From contig DXWR01000267.1 of the NCBI GenBank assembly GCA_019416775.1, positions 1-7,256 on the forward strand: a stretch of DNA of 7,256 bases, in the 5' to 3' direction. A program made the translations under genes and the position numbers. The notes beneath the pieces were generated by a model that saw only the letters and a list, made by a program, of their open reading frames with translations, searched no databases and had not been told where the DNA came from. The stretch is from Oscillospiraceae bacterium. Lineage in GTDB: Bacteria > Bacillota > Clostridia > Oscillospirales > Ruminococcaceae. Positions 1 to 5,900 of the stretch are shown in pieces. The stretch's first letter is position 1, and each line of letters starts with the position of its first letter.

Positions 1-77
1 TCTTTATTCCGGAAAATATTTGCACATTTCTCACAAAAAGAAAAAGGAGGAGGAATTTCGCAAAAACTCTTTGAAGG

Positions 78-116
78 AAAAAAGGCGGGTCAGGCAAACA
101 TCCATCCCCTTTCCCG
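78..116 (-). terminator. Weak candidate terminator after gene F
   Basis: Just past gene F's TAA, the minus strand can pair CGGG with CCCG and, after a two-by-two internal loop, AGG with CCT around a 13-base loop. CC and six T follow. The stem is short and interrupted, so this is only plausible. Its position right after the last gene supports it. Bases 1-77 show no gene or clear signal. Confidence 0.4.
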
Positions 117-120
117 GCGG

Positions 121-1194
121 TTAGAACTGCTGCTCCCGGGGCTGGAGCACCGTCTGTTCTCCCCAGGCCACCATCTGCTCCGGGGTAACGCTGCCTTCAT
201 AGGTTAAGTGAACCACATAGTCCTCTTCCAGCCAAACCAATTCGCTGGCGTCCTCCTGATGGTACAGCCGTCCTTCCCGGCCGTTTACCGTCACCGGATT
301 GGTATTCTCCCAGTTATCGTCGTTGTTGTTCCACCAGATGCTGATGGTGTGCATTGGGTTGTAATCCGAAAAGGTCCAGTTTTCCAGGGTCAGCCGGTTG
401 CCGCCGGCATCCCGGTACTCCCATCCGAAATACTGGCTTTCCCAGTTGTCCTGAATCTCCTCTTGAAGGGTAAACCCTTCCGGCACCTGGGCGAAAGCAC
501 GCTGGGTGGGATTGTCGGAGGAGGCGGGGTTGCCGCCGATGGAGGTAAACTCCCTTTCCCATCGGGGGGTGCCGTCCTCATAGGTCCCCGCCTGAACGCG
601 GTAGCCGGGAACAAATTCCAAGGGGCGAGTCGCAGGCTCCACCGGGTTTTGACTGTCCACCCCCGCCACCCAGGCCAGCAGGTCGTCCCGCTCCATGGCG
701 CCGTACACCAAAACTTCCATCAAATGATCTCCGTCCAGCCACACCGCCCCGGAATACTGGTCCTCGGTGTAACAGAACACCTCCCGGCCTCCAAACTCCA
801 CCGTCTCAAAGTGGGCATAGGTCAACAGATGCACCTCATTCCGGTTCCGGGCATAGGACTGCTCCACATACACGATCTGACCGTCCTTGTAGTAGACGTC
901 GGTGTAGCTGGTGGAATACCGGTTGGCAAAGTCGGCGGCGTCCAGCAGCTGCTCATACCCCTCCGGGGCGGCAGAGGGATAGCGGGACAAAGGAGCGGTC
1001 TGTTCCTCCCCTTCCCAAGGGCTGTTCACCTGCAGCACCGAATTGGTAATGTCGTCGTAGGAGCTGATGTCCAACAGATAGGCTTGGGGCTCCTCCTCCC
1101 GGGTGAACCAAAAAGCCAGCGCCACCCCGGCGGCAATTGCCACCGCTGCTGTGGGAATCAAAATCCAAAGTAATTTCTTCTTTTTCTTGGTCAT
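121..1194 (-). CDS. Gene F: membrane-anchored two-module ectodomain protein (DUF4367-like), last of array
   Basis: The protein has 357 residues and its function is not recognised. The ATG lies 8 nt after AAGGAGG. MTKKKKKLLWILI leads into a membrane segment (about 8-30) and an acidic TREEE. A stretch YLLDISSYDDI (39-49) resembles gene B. Module 1 (about 68-180) has APEGY (76-80), FANRYSTSYTDVY (89-101), VEFGGREVFCY (132-142), SGAVWLDGDHL and LLAWVAGVD. The linker motif is GGNP (220-223). Module 2 (about 236-350) has VPEGFT, WEYRDAGGNRLTL (258-270), VTVNGREGRLYH (301-312), ELVWLEEDY (318-326) and MVAWGEQT. The two modules align visibly with each other here (GGREV..Y...SGAVWL versus NGREG..Y...SELVWL), making this the clearest view of the internal duplication. 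It ends in TAA with a short Gln-rich tail; a weak terminator candidate follows. Confidence 0.92.
   Translation of the reverse strand: MTKKKKKLLWILIPTAAVAIAAGVALAFWFTREEEPQAYLLDISSYDDITNSVLQVNSPWEGEEQTAPLSRYPSAAPEGYEQLLDAADFANRYSTSYTDVYYKDGQIVYVEQSYARNRNEVHLLTYAHFETVEFGGREVFCYTEDQYSGAVWLDGDHLMEVLVYGAMERDDLLAWVAGVDSQNPVEPATRPLEFVPGYRVQAGTYEDGTPRWEREFTSIGGNPASSDNPTQRAFAQVPEGFTLQEEIQDNWESQYFGWEYRDAGGNRLTLENWTFSDYNPMHTISIWWNNNDDNWENTNPVTVNGREGRLYHQEDASELVWLEEDYVVHLTYEGSVTPEQMVAWGEQTVLQPREQQF
1093..1194 (-). repeat. Anchor-coding direct repeat, copy in gene F
   Basis: The first 34 codons of gene F match those of gene E (2150-2251) with about 16 differences in 102 nt by hand count, including an unbroken 21-nt identity for IAAGVAL. 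Similarity falls sharply beyond the TREE codons. Several differences are synonymous, and the rest cluster in codons 14-19. Confidence 0.8.
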
Positions 1195-1228
1195 GGGGTT
1201 CGCCTCCTTGCGCAGATGAAATAGAACG

Positions 1229-2251
1229 TTACGTTTCCGGCTGCTGTACTACCGTTTCCGCCAGCTCCACTAATTTCTCCGGAGTCATGGGAATGGTAGA
1301 ACCTAGGGACACCATGCAGTAATCTTCCAGCCAGACAATTTCATATCCCTGGGCCTCATCAGACAGTTGCACTAGTCCCGGCTTGCCGTTGACCTGCACC
1401 TGCTGCACCTGCGGCGGTTTCGTGTCAGTGAATAAACCCAGGTTTGGAACGGCGTCGCAAAACAGGGTGAGGGAAGCACCGCTGTCATCGGAATAGGTAA
1501 CGTAATGCTGGGTGTCCAAGCCGCTTTCCGGCTGCACGGTATCCTTAGTAAACCCTGCCGGGGGCGTAACGAAATCAAACCATTTCAATTCATCAGGGCG
1601 CTGTGGATTTCCCCGAACGAAATAGGCGTAATAGTCGGCGTCCTCTACCGCTTCCTCCACCAATTCAAAGGTGAATGGGGTGTAGTTGGGCTGACGGGGC
1701 GGATCATAGCGCACCCGGCTGACCCATTCCAACATCTCCTCGGTCTCCAGATACTGCTGACAGGAGAGCTTCAGCAGCGTCTGATCGTAAATCCAAAAGG
1801 CTCCGGATTCCGGTTTGTCACTTCCTGGCTGCCCTTCCCGGGAGCGGTAAAGGATCATCTTCACTTCTCCGAAAGCAGCCGCCTGATATTCCCCCAGCCC
1901 GGATACAGCGGCTCCATTTCCGGCGGCAGACTGAGAAAAGGTTAGGGTTTCTCCGGCCTGGTTTTGATACACGTCCTGATAACTGGTACTGGTGCGGTTG
2001 GCGCCATCGGCAGCATTTTCCATCTGTGTCCATTCAGAAGGAACGTCCAATGAATAAAAAGGCAGAGGCGTTGGAGTTTGATCCAATTCATAGCTTCCTT
2101 CCACCAAATATTGGTTGGGTTGGATCCGGGAAGGGACTAGCCGAGGTCCTTCCTCCCGAGTGAGCCAAAAAGTCAGCGCCACCCCGGCGGCAATCACCAC
2201 CACCCCTACTGAAATCAAAATCCAAAGCAGTTTTTTCTTTTTCTTGGTCAT
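1229..2251 (-). CDS. Gene E: membrane-anchored two-module ectodomain protein (DUF4367-like)
   Basis: The protein has 340 residues from the ATG at 2251; its function is not recognised. A longer frame could open at a TTG (2272), but that codon lies just upstream of the AAAGGAGGGG ribosome binding site. The ATG, 6 nt downstream of it, also gives the same MTKKKKKLLWILI start as gene F. Membrane segment is about 8-30. Module 1 (about 63-182) has DVPSEWTQ (69-76), GANRTSTSYQDVY (83-95), SGAFWIYDQTLLKL (149-162) and EEMLEWVSRV. The linker has RGNPQRPDELKWFDF (213-227). Module 2 (about 229-338) has PPAGFTK, SLTLF, VQVNGKPGLVQL (285-296) and EIVWLEDY (304-311). The usual VTVNG is altered to VQVNG, and the usual Y.G before the last helix is missing. 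The N-terminal coding DNA is a close repeat of gene F's, but the ectodomains are far apart. Confidence 0.9.
   Translation of the reverse strand: MTKKKKKLLWILISVGVVVIAAGVALTFWLTREEGPRLVPSRIQPNQYLVEGSYELDQTPTPLPFYSLDVPSEWTQMENAADGANRTSTSYQDVYQNQAGETLTFSQSAAGNGAAVSGLGEYQAAAFGEVKMILYRSREGQPGSDKPESGAFWIYDQTLLKLSCQQYLETEEMLEWVSRVRYDPPRQPNYTPFTFELVEEAVEDADYYAYFVRGNPQRPDELKWFDFVTPPAGFTKDTVQPESGLDTQHYVTYSDDSGASLTLFCDAVPNLGLFTDTKPPQVQQVQVNGKPGLVQLSDEAQGYEIVWLEDYCMVSLGSTIPMTPEKLVELAETVVQQPET
2150..2251 (-). repeat. Anchor-coding direct repeat, copy in gene E
   Basis: This is the partner of the repeat at 1093-1194. Both encode MTKKKKKLLWILI followed by a Val/Ala-rich membrane segment and TREE. The other four genes have unrelated tails and membrane segments, so E and F exchanged or recently duplicated this segment. 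Confidence 0.8.
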
Positions 2252-2257
2252 GGCAGA

Positions 2258-2267
2258 CCCCTCCTTT
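2258..2267 (-). promoter_or_regulatory. Ribosome binding site fixing the start of gene E
   Basis: The minus strand reads AAAGGAGGGG, ending 6 nt before the ATG at 2251. A TTG codon further upstream is in frame, but it overlaps the region just before this site and has no ribosome binding site of its own. This supports the 340-residue product. Confidence 0.85.
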
Positions 2268-2287
2268 CTCAATCCAGGGCAATCTCC

Positions 2288-3571
2288 TTATTGTCCCGCT
2301 TCATCGGGCTGTGCCTCAGTCGGTTTAGGGACCAAACTTTCCCCTAAGGCCAACAATTCTTCTTTGGTAATCTGTCCTTCGTAGTACAGTTCCACTGTCA
2401 GGTAGTCGGTGATCCATGCCAACTTAGAGGTGTTGCCGTCCTGATAGTAAAACCCGGGCTGTCCGTTTACTGTCACATCCTCCACCGGTTGGTAGACAAC
2501 CCCGTTGATGGATTCGCCTTGGATGACCATGCTGTCCAACTCCAGTACCGGGGTGGAACCGGCGTGGTTGTAAATTTGAATCCGGCCGTCTTCCCCCCGA
2601 TAACGGGTGGTGTAGCCCTTCAAAGCATCGGGAGTGCGGAATACCTCCTCCTCGCTGCCGGACTGGGTGGTTTGGGAAAATCCTTCCGGGGGCACAGCAA
2701 AATCGTAAGGGGCAATGTCCTCCGGCAGTTGGGGATTGCTCTCTGCACGGAAAGATTGAATGCAGTATTCCTCTCCTTCCGGATTTCGGGCGTTGTACTC
2801 CTGGAAACTCTCCCCCCGGACCAAAGTCAAAGAGGAGGTGTAAATGGGCTCTGCCTGAGTGTAATCCACCTGGTGGGTTACCCAATCCAACACTGCTCCC
2901 TGATCCAAAACCTGAGTGGTAGTCAAACTCAACAGGGAGTTTTCATAGATCCAAACGATCTGGGTGATCTCCCCATTGCTGCCGTAATAGAGGGTGCTGT
3001 CCCCCAGCTTCCATCGAGTGGGCGTCACTCCCGCTTCAAAGTCCACCGTCACTCCATCCATGGCAAACTGCTGCTCAAAGCGGATGCAGTCTTCCTGAAC
3101 TTCTTCTGTTCGGACATTGCCGAACTCAACCCAATGCTGATAGTCCTCTCCCCAAATGGAGGCAAAGTTTTCGCAATCCCACCGAACAAAATCCTCCTTT
3201 CCCAGGGTGGAGTACAGATCGGTATAGCGGTAGCTCAGAGCGTTGGCATCCTCCCGAGCGTTCAGCACCTGGGTGTATTCTGCCGGCGGGGTAAAGGTGT
3301 AGCAGGGTAAAGGACACTGAGCTTGGTCCGTGGTGATTCCCCCAGTGACCTGGTAGGAATAAACCCCGCCGGCCTGGGTGGGCCGGATCTCCTTCAGCCA
3401 TGGGCCGGTGGGTTGCTGTTCCGGTCTGGGCTAGTTGGCCAGCAGCACCACAGCGGTGATAACCGCCGCCAAGACCGCTGCCCCAATCAACAGAAAAAGC
3501 AGGATCTTGCGGTTTCGTTTTTTGCGTTTTTGAAGGATCTGTTCCCGCAAGGGGGAGGTTTGGACGGTCAT
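2288..3571 (-). pseudogene. Gene D: sixth-family paralog interrupted by an in-frame TAG at codon 47
   Basis: From an ATG at 3571 (6 nt after AGAGGTG) the frame reads a 22-residue basic tail and a membrane segment (about 23-45), then TAG at codon 47, then 380 open codons to a TAA. The stretch between the TAG and the first later GTG (3268) is still homologous: PLPCYTFTPPAEYTQ aligns with PLPFYSLDVPSEWTQ of gene E. The gene therefore truly spans the stop. Module 1 (about 87-236) has NALSYRYTDLY and IVWIYENSLLSL, with about 35 extra residues between them compared with siblings. Linker SNPQLPEDIAPYDF is at about 278-291; module 2 has PPEGFS, VTVNGQPGFYY (366-376) and LAWITDY. No ribosome binding site precedes the 3268 GTG. 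As read, only a 46-residue membrane peptide is made unless TAG is suppressed. Alternatives are a recent nonsense mutation (CAG or TGG to TAG), a sequencing error, or readthrough. Confidence 0.75.
3431..3433 (-). other. In-frame amber codon directly after the membrane segment of gene D
   Basis: Codon 47 of gene D reads TAG, in the context AAC TAG CCC. It lies at the boundary between the membrane segment and the ectodomain. Upstream and downstream codons share one frame: the start at 3571 and the GTG at 3268 differ by 303 nt. Paralogs B and C have Gln at or near this place (WGQEK, LCQQI), so a single C-to-T change from CAG is the simplest origin. Gene C next door ends in TAG, so TAG does serve as a stop in this operon. 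Confidence 0.9.
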
Positions 3572-3640
3572 CTTTTTCACCTCTTACTTTTCATCCACAG
3601 TTTTGTTTGCTTTCGGGCCGCTGAATCGCCGGAACACGGT

Positions 3641-3656
3641 CAAGGGATGTCCCTTG
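3641..3656 (-). repeat. Perfect hairpin in the C-D gap, immediately after gene C's TAG
   Basis: Six-base arms CAAGGG and CCCTTG enclose a four-base loop. The hairpin begins at the base after gene C's TAG stop. No T-run follows on the minus strand, so it is not a standard rho-independent terminator. It could be an mRNA 3'-end stabiliser, an attenuator for the downstream genes, or chance. The rest of the 85-nt gap holds a TTGACC hexamer without a matching -10, and gene D's ribosome binding site. Confidence 0.6.
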
Positions 3657-4712
3657 CTATTCTAAAATCAACCCTTCCCCCAGTTCCAGCATGGCTTGAG
3701 GGGTGATTCCTCCTTGGTAGATCAGCTGTCCCGCTACATCCGCTCCCAGTACCACCAGTTCGGCGTAATCCGAGGTGCAGTACAGCCGTGCTTGGCGCCC
3801 ATTTACCGTGACGGACTGCACCAAATCTGAGTTGTTATACTCCGATTCGGGGATTTCTGAGAAAATACTACAATTTGTATCTCCCGTTACCTGCAAATTT
3901 TGCAGTAAAATTCGGTCTCCCTGGGCATTTTGATACTCCCACTGATCCGGATACCGGCCCTGTCCCTGGAGTCCCGTTTCCGGGGAGGAAAACCCTTCCG
4001 GCAAACGGGAGAGGCAAAAGTTCCGGTGAGCGGGATCCGGATCCGGATTACCCCCCAGCTTCCAGCCGCTGGAATCCTCCGCTGTACCCCCTGCTCCGGC
4101 AGTGGTTTTTTGGTAGCTGGGAAGGAAAGTTAAGGGAGAGGTTTCCGGTACCGCAGGATGGCTGTAATCCAGTTGGCCGGCCCAGTCCTTCATCTGCTCC
4201 GGCTCCATCCGTCCGGAAACGGTGAGCTGGAACAGCCGGTCATTGTACACCCAATAAGCCCCGGACTGTTGGTCGGTGATGTAGCAAAACAGCTCCAATC
4301 TACCCAACACCGCCTGCACCGGAGTCACCTCCACCGGAAACGTGACCCGCTCCTGATTTGCCACCGGGCGTTGGGTCAAAGTCACTTTAACCCCCTGCCC
4401 TAAAAAGCAGTCGGTGTAGGAGTCGGATTCCCGATTGGCGGTAAGGGTGGAATCGGTGGTATGGTCATAGCCCTCCAAGGGGGTTACCGGATACCGGGCC
4501 AAGGGAGCCTGAGCACGCTGCTGGGGGCCGTTTTTCACCACAAATTCCGGGAGGGCATCCTCCTCATTCACCTGCTCTAAGCTGATCTGAGGCTGAACTT
4601 CCTGGGCAGGCGTGGGGGTAATCTGCTGACACAAAAACAACACCCCCGCTCCCAGCAGCAGAACCACTGCCAAGGGAATCAAAGACCAAAGCTGTTCTTT
4701 TCTTCGGGTCAT
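3657..4712 (-). CDS. Gene C: membrane-anchored two-module ectodomain protein (DUF4367-like)
   Basis: The protein has 351 residues and its function is not recognised. The ATG is 6 nt after AGGAGGG, which overlaps gene B's TAA. The tail MTRRKEQ precedes a membrane segment (about 8-28) ending in FLC; the residue before the Cys is Leu, so this is not a good lipobox. A Pro/Gln/Glu-rich spacer follows. Module 1 (about 70-183) has LEGYDH (79-84), TANRESDSYTDCF (91-103), SGAYWVYNDRLFQL (150-163) and KDWAGQLDY. The linker motif is GGNPDPDP (220-227). Module 2 (about 236-350) has LPEGFSS, WEYQNAQGDRILL (258-270), VTVNGRQARLY (301-311) and ELVVLG. Its main motifs fall at nearly the same residue numbers as in gene F, its apparent closest ectodomain relative. 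It is the only gene in the array that ends in TAG, with a perfect hairpin immediately after. The C-terminal tail is shorter than in D, E and F. Confidence 0.9.
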   Translation of the reverse strand: MTRRKEQLWSLIPLAVVLLLGAGVLFLCQQITPTPAQEVQPQISLEQVNEEDALPEFVVKNGPQQRAQAPLARYPVTPLEGYDHTTDSTLTANRESDSYTDCFLGQGVKVTLTQRPVANQERVTFPVEVTPVQAVLGRLELFCYITDQQSGAYWVYNDRLFQLTVSGRMEPEQMKDWAGQLDYSHPAVPETSPLTFLPSYQKTTAGAGGTAEDSSGWKLGGNPDPDPAHRNFCLSRLPEGFSSPETGLQGQGRYPDQWEYQNAQGDRILLQNLQVTGDTNCSIFSEIPESEYNNSDLVQSVTVNGRQARLYCTSDYAELVVLGADVAGQLIYQGGITPQAMLELGEGLILE

Positions 4713-4718
4713 GGTTTT

Positions 4719-4727
4719 CCCTCCTTA
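4719..4727 (-). promoter_or_regulatory. Stop codon of gene B fused to ribosome binding site of gene C
   Basis: The minus strand reads TAAGGAGGG: the TAA ends gene B and its last bases begin the ribosome binding site for gene C. A terminating ribosome would sit on the next initiation region, which fits translational coupling. Confidence 0.85.
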
Positions 4728-5882
4728 CCGGCCGATGCCTTGGGCCAATTCCAATAGATCCTGGGAGGAGATGTCCCCCACGTAGATCACTTCCAAATAG
4801 AGATAATCTCCCAATAGAACCAGCTCGGTATAATTGAGATCTTCTTCCGAAAAGCCATGGCCATGGTACAGTCTGCCTTCCATGCCGTTGACGGTGACTG
4901 TCTCCACCGTTTTATCCCCGATAGAGGAGGCACTTCCCTCGGTATGAGAGTAGATGTGTTCAAACAGGTGATGATTTGCTCCATCTGCCACACAATTAAC
5001 CAAGGTCAGTGTGTCCCCTTCCCCGTTTTCATAGCTTTGAATCCAATCGGTGCGGTTTCCGGTGTCGATGCCGTCAAACTGTCCCTGAGGCATTCCTATC
5101 CAGGTATTGTCATCCAATGGCCAAAGATCTTCCACCAAGCTGGTCTGCGCGGGGGAAAAGCCCTCCGGCGTCTGCCGGAAAGAATAGTAATCCAAGGTTT
5201 GGGGCAATTCCGGATTCCCCCCAATCATCCAGGAGCGATACACTTCGCTCTCTCCCTGGGTGGTTTGCAGCCGCCGGTTTTCCCCCTCCACAAACTGCAA
5301 CGGCGCAATGGGCGGAATCTCCGGGGACTGGTAATCTACCAAATTTACCCATTCCAAAATCTCCTCCATGGTCATGGGCAGGTAACACTCCAGGGTAAAA
5401 AGAGTATCTCCGACGATCCAGGCGGCTGTGGTCTGCTCTTGGTCGGAGGAATAGAGCACCTCCATTCCGGCAAACTCTACCTGCTCCACCGGTCGAGCTG
5501 GAAACCGCACTAAACGTTCCTGCACTGCAGAAGACTGGCTGAGGGTGAGGAGAGTGCCCTGAGGATTATAAAACTGATCTTCATAAGTAAAGGAAAACCG
5601 ACAGGCGGTAGCGGAAGAATCCACCCAATGAGTGTATCCCTCCGGCGCACCGGTGAGCCGATACCGTTCCAGGGGAAGCCGAGGCGTCCCTAAACCATTT
5701 TGCACCATGTATACCGGATCACTGATGTCGTCGTATTGACTAATGTCCAGCAGGTACCGTTGAGGCGGTTTTTCCTGCCCCCACAGCAGCCAGGCTGCCG
5801 TCCCGGCCGCCAGCAGCACCACCGCCGCCAAAATGCCGAAAAACAAAGCTTTTCGTTTTTTGCTCCACGTTTTGAACTTCAT
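4725..5882 (-). CDS. Gene B: membrane-anchored two-module ectodomain protein (DUF4367-like)
   Basis: The protein has 385 residues, the longest uninterrupted member; its function is not recognised. The ATG is 9 nt downstream of AGGAGGG, whose first bases overlap gene A's TAA stop, suggesting translational coupling. A basic tail (MKFKTWSKKRK, 1-11) precedes a membrane segment (about 12-34). The juxtamembrane stretch YLLDISQYDDI (43-53) is nearly repeated in gene F. Module 1 (about 69-184) has APEGYTHW (79-86), a degenerate TACRFSFTYEDQF in place of the usual ANR-S-SYTD-Y, and AAWIVGDTLFTL. The linker motif is GGNPELPQTLDYYSF (221-235). Module 2 (about 238-384) starts PEGFS and is longer than in its siblings because of an insertion around 250-280. 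It then shows GDTLTL, VTVNGMEGRLYH (329-340), ELVLLGDY and a final helix. Gap to gene C is 12 nt. Confidence 0.9.
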   Translation of the reverse strand: MKFKTWSKKRKALFFGILAAVVLLAAGTAAWLLWGQEKPPQRYLLDISQYDDISDPVYMVQNGLGTPRLPLERYRLTGAPEGYTHWVDSSATACRFSFTYEDQFYNPQGTLLTLSQSSAVQERLVRFPARPVEQVEFAGMEVLYSSDQEQTTAAWIVGDTLFTLECYLPMTMEEILEWVNLVDYQSPEIPPIAPLQFVEGENRRLQTTQGESEVYRSWMIGGNPELPQTLDYYSFRQTPEGFSPAQTSLVEDLWPLDDNTWIGMPQGQFDGIDTGNRTDWIQSYENGEGDTLTLVNCVADGANHHLFEHIYSHTEGSASSIGDKTVETVTVNGMEGRLYHGHGFSEEDLNYTELVLLGDYLYLEVIYVGDISSQDLLELAQGIGR

Positions 5883-5891
5883 CCTGCAATT

Positions 5892-5900
5892 CCCTCCTTA
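5892..5900 (-). promoter_or_regulatory. Stop codon of gene A fused to ribosome binding site of gene B
   Basis: The minus strand reads TAAGGAGGG, the same arrangement as at the B/C junction; eleven bases (TAAGGAGGGAA) are shared. The ATG of gene B follows 9 nt after the AGGAGGG core. Confidence 0.85.

Noticed and set aside
208..1173. Long plus-strand open frame of 321 codons opposite gene F
   Set aside because: It is a shadow of gene F: the product is a low-complexity Val/Gly/Pro/His-rich translation with no family motif and no ribosome binding site, while the minus frame carries the conserved motifs shared by all six genes.
2220..2251. A-rich Lys codon run at the start of gene E as a slippage or phase-variation tract
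   Set aside because: The run is only six A, broken by G in the neighbouring codons, and the frame is intact and matches gene F, so there is no sign of variation.
2489..3310. Long plus-strand open frame of 273 codons opposite gene D
   Set aside because: It lies antisense to the conserved gene D modules, has no ribosome binding site or recognisable domain, and similar antisense open frames occur opposite the other paralogs.
3126..3401. Minus-strand 91-codon frame starting just after gene D's TAG, as a possible restart
   Set aside because: It is out of frame with the homologous gene D sequence and its translation does not resemble the family, so it cannot rescue the ectodomain.
4035..4048. Perfect 14-base palindrome ATCCGGATCCGGAT inside gene C
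   Set aside because: It results from alternating GAT and CCG codons for the Asp-Pro repeat in the linker, so no separate regulatory role is needed.
4629..4712. Possible lipoprotein lipobox in gene C (FLC at residues 26-28)
   Set aside because: The residue before the Cys is Leu rather than Gly, Ala or Ser, and none of the paralogs has a Cys at this place.
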